From DASSBQ01 sp040981125 (GTDB lineage: Bacteria; Nitrospirota; Nitrospiria; Nitrospirales; Nitrospiraceae): DNA of 64,000 nt. Below are positions 41,641-50,703 of this stretch, piece by piece. The stretch is from the NCBI GenBank assembly GCA_040981125.1, contig JANRMQ010000004.1, positions 186,001 through 250,000 on the forward strand. The letters are read 5' to 3'. Each line of letters begins with the position of its first letter. Within the stretch, counting starts at the first letter, position 1. A model generated the notes under the pieces. That model had not been told where the DNA came from, made no database searches, and was given only the letters and a program-made list of their open reading frames with translations. Made by a program: the position numbers and the translations under genes.

Positions 41641-42608
41641 GCCTGCTCTTCCTTTGCCGCTTCTTCCTTGATCGAGCGCCCCGTGTGGGCGATAAATACG
41701 TCATCCAAGCGGGGGCGGTGGTAATCGATGAACTCGAGCTGGCAGGTGAGCCGGTTGGCGGCTTCCAAAATGGCGGGAAGGGCCTTTTCCGGAGAATCGA
41801 CGCGCACATCAAGTCCAGCCGGCTTGGAGACGACCGAACGAACGGACGGCAGCGCCTTGATCGCCGATGCCAAGACTTCGACCCGATCGGATTCCCGAAT
41901 CGTCAGCGATACGATGTCGCCGCCCAGCCCGATCTTCAACTCGGTCGGCGAACCGAGGGCCTTGATCCGGCCTTGGTCGATGATGGCGATGCGGTCGCAC
42001 AGTTGATCCGCTTCATCCAGGTAATTGGTCGTCATGACGACGGTGATGCCGCGCGCGCGCATGGCCCGGACATGGTCCCAGATCCGCAGGCGGCTCTGGA
42101 CATCGAGGCCCAGGGTCGGCTCGTCAAGGAAGAGAATTTTCGGATCCGGCAGGAGCCCGCAGGCGATGTCCAATTTGCGCTTCATGCCGCCCGAATAGGT
42201 TTTGGCGGGCCGGTCCGCATGACTCTCCAGTTCCACTAATTTGAGGAGATGCGGGATGCGTTGCGCTGCTTCGGCCGGCGTCAAATGATACAGGTTCGCC
42301 AGCAGCTCCAGATGTTCTCTGCCGGTGAGGAACCGGTCGATGGCCCGCTCTTGCGGCACATAGCCGATGGTCTGCCGGACGCGGTCGGCGTCGGCGACCG
42401 TGTCCAGACCCAGGACTTTCGCCGTGCCGGATGTCGGGTGAAGCAACGTGATCAAAATTCGGAGCGTGGTGCTTTTGCCGGCGCCGTTCGGACCCAGGAG
42501 GCCGAAGATTTCCCCGCCGGCGACCTGAAAAGACAAATCGTCGACGGCCTTCACGCGGTCGTACACTTTCGTGAGGCGGGACACCTCGATGGCGGCTGCG
42601 GCGCTCAT
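41637..42608 (-). CDS. ABC transporter ATP-binding protein (DrrA-like)
   Basis: A 323-aa protein: Walker A GLLGPNGAGKSTTLR, Q-loop IGYVPQERAID, signature TYSGGMKRKLDIA, Walker B KILFLDEPTLGLD, H-loop VVMTTNYLDEA and a C-terminal DUF4162-like region. ATG 42608 shares one base with the stop of the LON-domain gene (TAATG), so translation is coupled. A 41-codon upstream extension of the frame exists but overlaps the previous gene. Confidence 0.9.
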   Translation of the reverse strand: MSAAAAIEVSRLTKVYDRVKAVDDLSFQVAGGEIFGLLGPNGAGKSTTLRILITLLHPTSGTAKVLGLDTVADADRVRQTIGYVPQERAIDRFLTGREHLELLANLYHLTPAEAAQRIPHLLKLVELESHADRPAKTYSGGMKRKLDIACGLLPDPKILFLDEPTLGLDVQSRLRIWDHVRAMRARGITVVMTTNYLDEADQLCDRIAIIDQGRIKALGSPTELKIGLGGDIVSLTIRESDRVEVLASAIKALPSVRSVVSKPAGLDVRVDSPEKALPAILEAANRLTCQLEFIDYHRPRLDDVFIAHTGRSIKEEAAKEEQA

Positions 42609-43297
42609 TACCCCCAGCCTTTCGCCCCTCGCCGTTCCAGCAGCTTGAACTGGATCAGATCGCACAGGCGGCGCGCATGCTGATGGAGCGTCTCCGCTTC
42701 GAGGAGGAATTGTTTCTCCAACGGTGTGCAATCAAACGAGCCGGAAAGGGAATTGACGAGAATCTCATCTGCAACGGCTTGGCGGAGCAATACCTGGAGG
42801 GAGGACGCTTCCTGCGACGTGTTCGTATATTCCCGAAGCAGTTTCAGCAAATGAGTTCGGAGCGCGGCGTCCAAGGCGCCGGCGCCGGCGCGGACCTTTA
42901 GTTCGATCTTCGCTTCGCGATACGGCTTATCGTGGAACTCTTCATGAATTTCAAACCGTTCGATTCCCTGCAAGAGGATGTTTGAACGGCCGTCCGGCAG
43001 CTTCTGCACCGTCGCCAATCGCCCGACGCAGCCGATGGAGAAAATCGGCGGGTTCTTATGGTAGTCGGACTCCCACCCTTCTTTGAACAAGGCCATTCCG
43101 ATACAGTGACCGTGCGCCGCCGCGTCGGCCACCATTTCGCGATAGCGAGGCTCGAATATATGCAACGGGAGATAGGTCTTGGGGAAAAAAACGACGTTGG
43201 GCAGCGGAAACAGCGGAATGCGTTCCGGAACCCGGAATGCTTGGGGCTGTTCGGGCCCTCCGTGGCCCGGCTGGTCGCGCTCCGGCTGAATGAACAT
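42608..43297 (-). CDS. LON peptidase N-terminal (substrate-binding) domain protein
   Basis: A 229-aa protein without the Lon ATPase or protease parts. IPLFPLPNVVFFPKTYLPLHIFEPRYREMVADA is the hallmark, followed by GCVGRLATVQKLPDGRSNILLQGIERFEI and a helical C-terminus. Such standalone LON-N proteins are common and of uncertain role, perhaps as adaptors. First gene of the four-gene operon with ABC transporter and SirB1-like genes. Confidence 0.9.
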   Translation of the reverse strand: MFIQPERDQPGHGGPEQPQAFRVPERIPLFPLPNVVFFPKTYLPLHIFEPRYREMVADAAAHGHCIGMALFKEGWESDYHKNPPIFSIGCVGRLATVQKLPDGRSNILLQGIERFEIHEEFHDKPYREAKIELKVRAGAGALDAALRTHLLKLLREYTNTSQEASSLQVLLRQAVADEILVNSLSGSFDCTPLEKQFLLEAETLHQHARRLCDLIQFKLLERRGAKGWG

Positions 43298-43424
43298 GGC
43301 TCACGATAGCCGATGCCCGGCGAAATTGTCAACGGCGCGCGACCACGCGGATCACTTCTCGCTTAGGAGAAAACACCGATGGCTATTGGCGTTTACGCGT
43401 TTATCGGCAGCGTGTTATAAGCAC

Positions 43425-44618
43425 ATGCGCATGGTCCGGAACTCCACCGTCATGGAACACGAAGGCTGTCGCCGCTTCCTCCCGCTGCTGAGCTGTCTCT
43501 TTGTAGCGGTCATGCTTCACTTGGCGCAGGCGCCCCCCGGCGCCGGCTCTTCCGCACAATCATCCGCCGAGGCGGACGGCTTTCGATTGGCCGAGCCCGG
43601 ATATCAGTATGAGTTTCCGCGTGACCACGGATCGCATGACGAATTTCGAACCGAATGGTGGTATTACACCGGCCATCTCTCGGCGCAGAACGGCCGCCGG
43701 TTCGGATTTCAAGCGACTTTCTTTCGCCGCGCCATGGGGCCCGATCAATCAGCCACGCTGCCGTCACGCTGGGCCATCCGGCATCTTTATCTGGCGCACT
43801 TTGCCGTCTCCGACATTGATGGCAAACAGTTTGTGTTTTCCGAGAAAATCAGCCGCGAAGGATTGGGCAAGGCGGGAGCCGAAACCGGGCGATTGCGCGT
43901 GTGGATCGACCGGTGGATCGCGGAAACCACCAAGGAAGAGCCGCTCACACATCGAGTGAGGGCCGAACAAGATGGGGTGGCCGTCGAATTGGCTTTGCAT
44001 CCGCTGAAGCGCCCGATCATCCATGGGCGGGCAGGGGTGAGCCGCAAAGGAGAAGAAGTCGGCCAGGCTTCGCATTATTATTCGTTGACGCGTATGGCGA
44101 CGGAAGGGCGCGTGACGATCGATGGAGAGATTTTTCAAGTGACCGGGACCAGTTGGATGGATCATGAATTCGGGTCGGCCGACTTGAGCGAAGATCTCGT
44201 GGGGTGGGATTGGTTCAGCCTGCAACTGGATGATCGTAGCGAGCTGATGGTCTATCTGCTGCGACGAGGCGACGGCTCGCCGGCCCCGGCATCCAGCGGC
44301 ACAGTGGTGTTCCCTGACGGACGGAGTGAGATGTTGGCGCGAGACGGGGTCGATGTGACGGTGCGTTCGCACTGGACCAGTCCGACGTCAGGCGCCCGCT
44401 ATCCCGCGGCGTGGCATATCGTGTGCCCTTCGTTGGGGCTGGACGTCGATGTGACGCCGCTCCTGGCGGATCAGGAACTCGCCACGCGACGCAGCACGCA
44501 AGTGACGTATTGGGAAGGCGCGGTGCGCATAGCGGGGATGTCGAACGGTCGATCCGTCACGGGGCAGGGCTATGTCGAATTGACCGGGTACGCCGAACGA
44601 TTTAAAGAACGGCTGTAA
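43425..44618 (+). CDS. Lipocalin-like secreted hydrolase (AttH/CrtC-type, COG5621)
   Basis: About 397 aa with signal FLPLLSCLFVAVMLHLAQA. Mature region: YEFPRDHGSHDEFRTEWWYYTGHL, FGFQATFFRRA, LYLAHFAVSD, GTSWMDHEFGS and WDWFSLQLDD, the double-lipocalin pattern of AttH and carotenoid 1,2-hydratase homologues. Such genes often sit beside ABC exporters, as here (divergent from the LON/ABC operon). ATG 43425 chosen for the signal; ATG 43452 is also in frame. Confidence 0.8.
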   Translation: MRMVRNSTVMEHEGCRRFLPLLSCLFVAVMLHLAQAPPGAGSSAQSSAEADGFRLAEPGYQYEFPRDHGSHDEFRTEWWYYTGHLSAQNGRRFGFQATFFRRAMGPDQSATLPSRWAIRHLYLAHFAVSDIDGKQFVFSEKISREGLGKAGAETGRLRVWIDRWIAETTKEEPLTHRVRAEQDGVAVELALHPLKRPIIHGRAGVSRKGEEVGQASHYYSLTRMATEGRVTIDGEIFQVTGTSWMDHEFGSADLSEDLVGWDWFSLQLDDRSELMVYLLRRGDGSPAPASSGTVVFPDGRSEMLARDGVDVTVRSHWTSPTSGARYPAAWHIVCPSLGLDVDVTPLLADQELATRRSTQVTYWEGAVRIAGMSNGRSVTGQGYVELTGYAERFKERL

Positions 44619-45001
44619 CCAAATTGGTAGAAGTTCAAGCCTATTGTCGCCATCTGATCGGCCGTCTGCCTCCGCACCTCCCGGCGCGTCCCTTCCGGGA
44701 CTTCCCGGGTGGAATCCCGCACCTGGACTAACGCTGGAATTTCAGCGTCAGTCCAAGCGCCCTTCCGGAATTCCCGTGGCTGTGGTCGCCTGCGACCACA
44801 GTGCCGTGGTCAGTTCCGGCTTTCCTTCCCGACAAGTCCGCGGACAAGTCTCAATAGTTGCTCCATAGGTTTGCTCGCGGTTAGTATTCGTCAATGCTTC
44901 CAAGCGGATTACTATGGAAATACATATTCGCTGGAATTGAGGAGATTGTACGTCCTTAAAGGATCGTTGTTGAACTGATGTGCTCGATCCACTGGCGGAC
45001 A
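44619..45001. other. Intergenic stretch with dispersed repeat
   Basis: The left part holds the repeat at 44688-44845. The right part (44860-45001) is A/T-rich and probably contains the promoter for the beta-propeller lipoprotein gene, although no clear -35/-10 pair was identified. No gene seen. Confidence 0.5.
44688..44845. repeat. Dispersed repeat with covarying palindrome, copy 2
   Basis: It contains CCCTTCCGGGACTTCCCGGG, a long interrupted hairpin TGGACTAACGCTG / CAGCGTCAGTCCA (44724-44755), then the palindrome CTGTGGTCGC-CT-GCGACCACAG (44780-44801) and CAGTTCCGGCTTTCCTTCCC. Both flanks match the copy at 23455-23570, where the palindrome arms are CTGCGATCA/TGATCGCAG. The 32-bp hairpin is absent from copy 1. 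Confidence 0.65.
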
Positions 45002-46072
45002 ATGGAAAGTCATCTGACGACAAGGCGGTGTAGGAGTACTCTACTGCAGAAAAGGTTGGCGCTTCTTAGCCTAGGTGCCTTTCTGCTGCTGGCCGCCTGC
45101 GGCAGTCAGGACGATGCGGTCGTGTCGATCGTGCTCCATCCGACGAACGCGAACATCTTGTATGTCGCCACCAACGAAGCCGTGCACAAAACCCGGGACG
45201 GGGGGCAGTCGTGGGAGCAGTTTCCGAGCTTCAGCGCGCGCCGTGTGACCACCCTGGCGGTTGATCCCAAACTGCCCGCGACGGTCTATGCCGGCACGAT
45301 GGGGGACGCCGTGTATAAGAGCCCAGACGGCGGACAACATTGGCTGCCGCACAACGTCGGCTTGAAAGAGCATGTCTCGTTCGTCAATCAATTCGTCTTC
45401 CATCCTGAAAAAACGGACATGATTTATATGGCGACGACGGTCGGGGCGTTTCTGACCACGGACGGGGGGCGCGAGTGGGAAGAGCGGATGGCCGGCATGA
45501 AGGAAGTGCACATTGTCGTTTCTTTGGCCATGGACCCGACCAATTCCCGCGTGCTGTACGCCGGGACGACCGGCGGCGCCTATCGGACACAGGACGGCGG
45601 CGACTCCTGGCAAAAGGTGAATACGGGACTGATTCCCGAGCAGGTCCTCAATGCGTCGATGGCGCTCGGAATCAATACGCTGGTCGTGGATCCGCTGAAT
45701 CCCGCGATCGTGTATGCAGGAACGACCAACGGCTTATTCCGATCGACGAATCGAGCCGATTCATGGGAGCAGATCGGGCAGACGATGCCGGATCAATTCG
45801 TCAGCAGCCTGCTGGTCCATCCGGCTCAAGCCGGCCTGCTCTATGTCGGGGGACGGGCCGGTATTCTCAAAAGCCTGGACGGTGGATCGACCTGGCAGAC
45901 CAAGAACCAGGGGCTTCAAACATTGAACATCCGAACAGTGGTCATGAGCCTGCGAGACACGCAGTTGCTCTATGCCGGGACCAACGGCAGCGGACTCTAC
46001 CGTTCGGCGGATGGGGGGGAAACATGGACTCACGTGCCGCTGCACCGGGCCGCATCACCGGTCCCGAACTGA
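45002..46072 (+). CDS. Beta-propeller lipoprotein with BNR/sortilin-type repeats
   Basis: A 356-aa protein: signal LALLSLGAFLLLAAC with lipobox Cys, then six or more repeats of the form VYAGTxxGxYxSxDGGxxW (for example KTRDGGQSWEQF, KSPDGGQHWLPH, RTQDGGDSWQKV, KSLDGGSTWQTK, RSADGGETWTHV). Asp-box/YCF48-like propellers bind sugars or act as assembly factors. ATG 45002 begins the signal; an in-frame start exists at 44978. Binding partner unknown. Confidence 0.8.
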   Translation: MESHLTTRRCRSTLLQKRLALLSLGAFLLLAACGSQDDAVVSIVLHPTNANILYVATNEAVHKTRDGGQSWEQFPSFSARRVTTLAVDPKLPATVYAGTMGDAVYKSPDGGQHWLPHNVGLKEHVSFVNQFVFHPEKTDMIYMATTVGAFLTTDGGREWEERMAGMKEVHIVVSLAMDPTNSRVLYAGTTGGAYRTQDGGDSWQKVNTGLIPEQVLNASMALGINTLVVDPLNPAIVYAGTTNGLFRSTNRADSWEQIGQTMPDQFVSSLLVHPAQAGLLYVGGRAGILKSLDGGSTWQTKNQGLQTLNIRTVVMSLRDTQLLYAGTNGSGLYRSADGGETWTHVPLHRAASPVPN

Positions 46073-46084
46073 TGCGATACTGAC

Positions 46085-46693
46085 ATGCCGATTTGTCTGC
46101 TGATTCGACATGGGGAAACGGACTGGAACCGGTCAGGCCGGGTCATGGGAGATCAACCGATTCCACTGAATCATGCCGGAGAACGGCAAGCGCGGGAACT
46201 GGCTCAGTTGCTCGGAGGGGCCAAGATTGCGTACCTCTACAGCAGTCCGGTTCTGCGTGCGCTTCAGACCGCACAGGTCCTCGGTGAAAAATTGCACGCC
46301 ACCGTCGTCCCCGCTCAAGGGCTCAGCGAGATCGGCGTCGGCGCGTGGCTGAACCGCTTCTGGAGAGACTTGGCGGAGGACCCGGCAAAACGGGATTGGT
46401 ATACCAGGCCGGACGAAGCGCGACCCGAGGGAGGGGAGACGCTGCGCGAGGTTCAACAGCGGGCGGTATCCGCGGTTCAAGAGATTCTGCCCACATTGCA
46501 TGGCGGGCACTGCGCCTTTGTGTCGCATGCCGACGTCATCAGAACGATCGTCGCCCATTATCTTCACCTGGATCTTGCCGCATTGCGCAACGTCAACATC
46601 GACCATGCGTCGGCCACCGCGATTGACATCACTCCGCAAGGAAATCAGTTGTTGTTCTTGAACTATCGGCCCACGCCGGAGGTGCTGCTGTAA
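46085..46693 (+). CDS. Histidine phosphatase family protein (phosphoglycerate mutase-like)
   Basis: A 202-aa protein: catalytic LIRHGETDWNRSGRVMGDQP at the N-terminus, the acidic residue in EIGVGAWLNR, and the second His in FVSHADVIRTIVAHYL. Could be a cofactor-dependent mutase or a phosphatase such as CobC-type; sequence does not decide. It starts 12 bp after the propeller lipoprotein gene. Confidence 0.85.
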   Translation: MPICLLIRHGETDWNRSGRVMGDQPIPLNHAGERQARELAQLLGGAKIAYLYSSPVLRALQTAQVLGEKLHATVVPAQGLSEIGVGAWLNRFWRDLAEDPAKRDWYTRPDEARPEGGETLREVQQRAVSAVQEILPTLHGGHCAFVSHADVIRTIVAHYLHLDLAALRNVNIDHASATAIDITPQGNQLLFLNYRPTPEVLL

Positions 46694-46700
46694 CGAGCCC

Positions 46701-47156
46701 TCATTTCCCGTAGTATCGGTTCCCGTAAGCCCCCAGATCCTGCGACAAGGCATTCCATTCTTGAGCCGTCAGCAGGTTCTTCAGTTTGAATCGCAGCCCC
46801 AGGATCTTGGCGGCCGAATGCATGCGGCTGTTATTCTGGGCATCGAGAATCTTTGTAAATTCTTCGGGCGCCGCATCGTACTTGGCGTTCAAGTCATAGA
46901 GCTCGCGATGATAGCGGCTGTTCTGCTCCCGTGATGTTTTGATTTCGGCCACAATGTCTTCCGTAACGGCGTTCGCTTCCTGGGCCCTCTGCGGATCGGC
47001 GACATGCTTATTGATCAGGGAGGCAATGTCACCCTTCGCCTTGTCCCAATAAGCGCCACCCGATCCATGCCCCATTCTGCCGTGATGCGGAGAAGTGCAT
47101 CCCGCGAGAATAATGGAGAGGAGAGCGGCACACCACAGCCCGGTCGATCGCATCAT
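46701..47156 (-). CDS. Lipoprotein of the Spy/CpxP-like periplasmic metal-resistance type
   Basis: A 151-aa protein with lipobox LSIILAGC, His-rich HHGRMGHG after it, and an all-helical body (NSRYHRELYDLNAKYDAAPEEF, then LTAQEWNALSQDL near the end), like heavy-metal-resistance/Spy family chaperones (LTxxQ-type motif). Probably a periplasmic envelope-stress or metal-binding protein. Convergent with the phosphatase gene. Confidence 0.65.
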   Translation of the reverse strand: MMRSTGLWCAALLSIILAGCTSPHHGRMGHGSGGAYWDKAKGDIASLINKHVADPQRAQEANAVTEDIVAEIKTSREQNSRYHRELYDLNAKYDAAPEEFTKILDAQNNSRMHSAAKILGLRFKLKNLLTAQEWNALSQDLGAYGNRYYGK

Positions 47157-47298
47157 GAGGTTCTCCTTGCTTAAGTGAGTGAATGATTGGGCCTTAATGT
47201 ATGAGAGCTTGGCCGGTGATTGCGGGTCGGACGCTTGTTGTCGTAAGCTGCCGAAGTTGCCTGGATTGCAGCAGCATTGAAGGACGGCCGGATGAACG

Positions 47299-47649
47299 AT
47301 GAGCGGACAGAATCGCCCTACAGCCGACGCTCCCCTTGACGCCTTGAAGGACGAATTCCGGCGGCATCTGCAACTGTTTTACAGCCGGCTCAAGTTGGCC
47401 TCTCCTTATGACAGTGTCGAGAAAGCCTTGCGCCAACTCATTGCGTCCGTTGCGGCATTACCGGCCGCCGATCAACATCGGCTCCTGTCGGATGAGGCTC
47501 TCCGGTGGGCGCATTATCGCCGGGCCTTTATTGATTCCGGTTTGAGCCAGAAACACCGCGGCATTATCGCCGGGCTTGCTCAACAGCGCGGCGCCCTCGA
47601 CCTGCCTCCGGAGTTCGATCATTTTCTCGATCTCTATATCCGCCGCTAA
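47299..47649 (+). CDS. Hypothetical all-helical protein
   Basis: A 116-aa cytoplasmic protein with regular amphipathic helices (LDALKDEFRRHLQLFYSRLKLA, VEKALRQLIASVAALPAADQHRLL) and C-terminus FDHFLDLYIRR. No signal or membrane segment. ATG 47299 lacks a strong RBS. Family unknown. Confidence 0.6.
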   Translation: MSGQNRPTADAPLDALKDEFRRHLQLFYSRLKLASPYDSVEKALRQLIASVAALPAADQHRLLSDEALRWAHYRRAFIDSGLSQKHRGIIAGLAQQRGALDLPPEFDHFLDLYIRR

Positions 47650-47709
47650 GCCGCATGAGGCCCGTGGTGCCCCTCATAACCGAGGCAGGTCTAACCGGAT
47701 TCGCGCGAC

Positions 47710-48378
47710 CTATTCCAGCGCGTTTCGGAGTTCTTGATACACCTGGGTCAAACGGCTGTCCTCCAGTCGATAGGCCATCGTAATCGTGATGAGGCCAAAG
47801 ACCAGCACCAGCAATCCAAGTCCCATGACGCCCACCCCGAGCAGGACGCCGCCCAGGGAGGCGAGGCCGCCTTGCATCACGTAGCTGATGAGGAAGCCGA
47901 TGGTGCCGAATCCGACCAGCGCGAACCAAAGCAGGGTGATAATGGCCGACGACCACGGGATGCGTTTGATATAGAGGACGCGAAACCCCCCTTCGGCCGG
48001 CGCCAGTTCCAGCGATCCCTTGAGCGGCCAGGCCGTCCGGAAACGCAGGGAAAAGAGACGATATTGGGGACGAATCAGGATCCGCCTGACGTCCGGGAAA
48101 AACCGCGCGATCCCGTGCGGCAGCGGGAGAAGGCCGTTGCGATCAAACCGGTGGATGACATGATCCAGATCGGCGAATGTGACTTGATCCCGTCCCCTCG
48201 CAATGCCGAAGCCATATCGGCTGGCGTCTGCCGTTAACCGGACGAAGTATAACCAGTCGCCTACGATGAGGCCGATGAACAGCACAGCGGCAAATGTCCC
48301 GGCAAGGACCATGCGCAAACCATCCCACAAGCCGGACCGGAGAATCAAGAGAGCTCGACCGGCGGGGTAGTGGGCCAA
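47710..48378 (-). CDS. Hypothetical membrane protein
   Basis: Up to 222 aa with one N-terminal hydrophobic helix (VLAGTFAAVLFIGLIVGDWLYFV) and two or three C-terminal ones (SSAIITLLWFALVGFGTIGFLISYV, GVLLGVGVMGLGLLVLVFGLITI). The middle domain of about 110 residues is soluble. The TTG at 48378 starts the full frame; ATG 48312 is an alternative that keeps the first helix. No family recognised. Confidence 0.6.
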   Translation of the reverse strand: MAHYPAGRALLILRSGLWDGLRMVLAGTFAAVLFIGLIVGDWLYFVRLTADASRYGFGIARGRDQVTFADLDHVIHRFDRNGLLPLPHGIARFFPDVRRILIRPQYRLFSLRFRTAWPLKGSLELAPAEGGFRVLYIKRIPWSSAIITLLWFALVGFGTIGFLISYVMQGGLASLGGVLLGVGVMGLGLLVLVFGLITITMAYRLEDSRLTQVYQELRNALE

Positions 48379-48417
48379 GTTTGCGGGCCAAGTTTGCCAT
48401 CAGAAAGCGCTGAAGTC

Positions 48418-48535
48418 TGCCATTCCCGCGGAAGCGGAATCCAGTCAAAGGCCACATGCTGTGAAAAGGCCTTGATCAAGGAGTGGATGCCCGCTCCCCG
48501 CTTCCGCGAGGACAAGCTTCGCGGGCATGGCGAAA
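48418..48535. repeat. REP-like inverted repeat pair
   Basis: CATTCCCGCGGAAGCGGAAT at the left, and GCGGGCATGG at the right after CCGCTTCCGCGAGGACAAGC. Blocks GCGGAAGCGG and CCGCTTCCGC are exact complements, so the region can fold on itself over about 100 bp. Related to the CATTCCCGC unit near 23381. It occupies part of the 388-bp gap between divergent genes. Confidence 0.55.
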
Positions 48536-48588
48536 AAAGGTAGCTGACCACTACGCGACCGGCAGGAGGAATTTCGCCCGTCAACCTG

Positions 48589-48618
48589 TTGACTAGATTC
48601 GGTGATTTTGGCTACATT
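48589..48618 (+). promoter_or_regulatory. Possible sigma-70 promoter
   Basis: TTGACT (48589-48594), 18-bp spacer, TACATT (48613-48618). It points towards the methyltransferase gene starting at 48767, with a leader of about 140 nt. Confidence 0.4.
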
Positions 48619-48766
48619 ACACTGAGTTCATTCGGGCGGGCTCGGATTCGTCACGCTGCATTTGACTTTCCCGCCTTCATCATAGTTTCCCACGCCATAC
48701 CGCTCATCAGCCCATCCCAGCACCACGGGGGTGCGCGGGAATCGGAGTGTGGATAGCGGAGGTACG

Positions 48767-49423
48767 ATGGATATTGCGAAGGTTGAACGAGTGTATACCA
48801 ACTATGCCGGAGTGTACGATCATATCTTCGGCAAAATCTTTCATGAATCCAGAGAATCGGCGGTACGGAACCTCCGGATCGCACCGAATGAAGAGATCCT
48901 GGAAGTGGGGGTCGGGACCGGCATCGCTCTTCCCTTCTACCCCAAGAACTGCCAAGTCGTCGGCATCGATCTCTCTCCCGGCATGCTCGCCAAAGCCAGG
49001 CAGCGCCAAGCGCGATATCACCTGGACCATGTCAGGCTGATGCTCATGGATGCGGGCCGCATGGATTTTTCCGACAACAGTTTCGATACGGTCATGGCGG
49101 CGTATGTCGTGACGGCGGTGCCGGACTATCGGACCGTGGTCAACGAAATGATCCGTGTATGCCGGCCGGGCGGGCGCATCATCATGTTGAATCACTTCAG
49201 CAATGGGAATAAGTTGATTGCGGCTGTTGAAAAAGTCATTTCTCCGCTGTGCAAACACATCGGCTTCCGGACTGATTTGTCGTTGAAGACCGTGCTGGAA
49301 GGAACCGCGTTACAAGTCGCCCGCAAAGAAAAGGTCAACCCACTGAAATTCTGGCATCTTGTCGAGTGCGTCAATCAGAAGACCATCATGAACGGCAACG
49401 GAAGGAACGGTCACACCAATTAA
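48767..49423 (+). CDS. SAM-dependent methyltransferase (PmtA/UbiE-like)
   Basis: A 218-aa class I methyltransferase: YTNYAGVYDHIFGKIFHESR, SAM motif ILEVGVGTGIALPFYP, acidic VVGIDLSPGMLAKAR, DAGRMDFSDNSFDTVMAAYVVTAVPD, CRPGGRIIMLNHF. This resembles phosphatidylethanolamine N-methyltransferase PmtA and related enzymes. ATG 48767 follows GGAGG at 5 nt; the in-frame ATG-less extension to 48731 is not needed. Phospholipid methylation is the best guess. Confidence 0.8.
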   Translation: MDIAKVERVYTNYAGVYDHIFGKIFHESRESAVRNLRIAPNEEILEVGVGTGIALPFYPKNCQVVGIDLSPGMLAKARQRQARYHLDHVRLMLMDAGRMDFSDNSFDTVMAAYVVTAVPDYRTVVNEMIRVCRPGGRIIMLNHFSNGNKLIAAVEKVISPLCKHIGFRTDLSLKTVLEGTALQVARKEKVNPLKFWHLVECVNQKTIMNGNGRNGHTN

Positions 49424-49446
49424 GCGATCGCCGGCGACCGCCCTGC

Positions 49447-50253
49447 CTATTGCCGGCTTTTCTCTCGTTGATTCCCGCGTAACCATTCATCGCAGGACAG
49501 GAACGTATCACCGGCCACGCATATTCCGGGGTATGTCCGAACGATGAGGTCGGCGACCAGGCCGAGGATCCGGCCGCAGTGCGGATCGGGATGGTCCGGC
49601 GCGCGGAGCGTCATGCCGAATCCGGACGAGTGGAGGGAGCGATGGGCCGTCACATGCACGGATGCTCCATTTTTTCCTGAAAGAGAGGACGGCGTGAGGT
49701 CTCCTTCCCAGCGGACAGCAGGATGGCGCCGGCTTTGCGGCCGTTCGACTCGCCAAATGCATGGCATGCCCGCCTGGTCCAGATGGTCCAAAACCCAGTC
49801 GATGGTCGGCACGTCTCCTTCCTCGGCCTGGAACGACCACTTGGCCACGGCGCATGCGATTGCACTGTCCCCGACGGGATCGCCGACTTCTTCGAACAAG
49901 GCTTCTTCACAGACCACATAGAGGCGGCCTTCGGGGTCGAACCAGAAGCGCAATTGTTCATCGGACGCTTCGGCCTGAATTGCGCAGAGCGCAGACGCAT
50001 CGACTTCTTCCTGCTCCAAGATCGAAAAATCGGACACGCCGCTCATGGTAAGTTTGGCCATGCGGAGCATGTCGTCGGCGCAGTAACGAATAATGACCGT
50101 AACGGTGGTGCCGGCGGGCAACATGCGGCCGCTGGTTTCATCGAACAGCCGCTTCTTCGACATCTGGACGTCGGTGATGTAACCGCCGCGAAAGCCCTGT
50201 GTATGGGTGAGGAACCATCGCAGATCGTCCGCTTGTTTCAGATAATGTTTCAT
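49447..50253 (-). CDS. Conserved-looking hypothetical protein
   Basis: A 268-aa soluble protein without signal. It begins MKHYLKQADDLRWFLTHTQG; mixed alpha/beta, with GTTVTVIIRYCADDMLRMAKLTM, LRFWFDPEGRLYVVCEEA and an Arg-rich C-terminus. Several Cys residues are scattered without a metal pattern. Its good coding character and long intact frame support it as real. Function unknown. Confidence 0.65.
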   Translation of the reverse strand: MKHYLKQADDLRWFLTHTQGFRGGYITDVQMSKKRLFDETSGRMLPAGTTVTVIIRYCADDMLRMAKLTMSGVSDFSILEQEEVDASALCAIQAEASDEQLRFWFDPEGRLYVVCEEALFEEVGDPVGDSAIACAVAKWSFQAEEGDVPTIDWVLDHLDQAGMPCIWRVERPQSRRHPAVRWEGDLTPSSLSGKNGASVHVTAHRSLHSSGFGMTLRAPDHPDPHCGRILGLVADLIVRTYPGICVAGDTFLSCDEWLRGNQREKSRQ

Positions 50254-50371
50254 GGCAGCGGCCGGCAGCCTTCCGGCGTATGGCCCTCAGTGTGTGGCAT
50301 CAAGAGGCGAAGCTTGTGGCAAGTGTCTAAGACACAGGGACTCCGGAGCCAATAAGCCATCTGCTCTTCTC

Positions 50372-50572
50372 CTAAAAGAGCGGTTGTTGCAGTCTCATCT
50401 CGGCCAGTTGTTGTTCCAACTCTTCAACGCGGCTGTGCAGCCGTTGATTTTCCAGCCGCAGCATATCAAGCCGGTCAAGAAGTTGTTCCCGCTGGATTTG
50501 CGTCCATTCGAGGGCGCGTTTGAGTCCCGCTAATTCAAGTTGAGCCGGTCGCTCATCGAACGGAGACGCCAT
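50372..50572 (-). CDS. Small leucine-zipper-like coiled-coil protein
   Basis: A 66-aa protein: ALEWTQIQREQLLDRLDMLRLENQRLHSRVEELEQQLAEMRL is a near-perfect coiled coil with heptad Leu. No basic DNA-binding region precedes it. ATG 50572 or 50578. Likely a dimerising small protein; role unknown. Confidence 0.55.
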   Translation of the reverse strand: MASPFDERPAQLELAGLKRALEWTQIQREQLLDRLDMLRLENQRLHSRVEELEQQLAEMRLQQPLF

Positions 50573-50703
50573 CGGCACCCGTGGAAAGGGAAATCAGCCC
50601 GCCAAGCCATTATATGCGCTCGTTTAGATGGTGCCAATCAGGACTTCTTAGGAGAGGGAGACAGGATGCCGGTCGATAGAGAGATCGGGGCGTTCTGCCC
50701 ATG

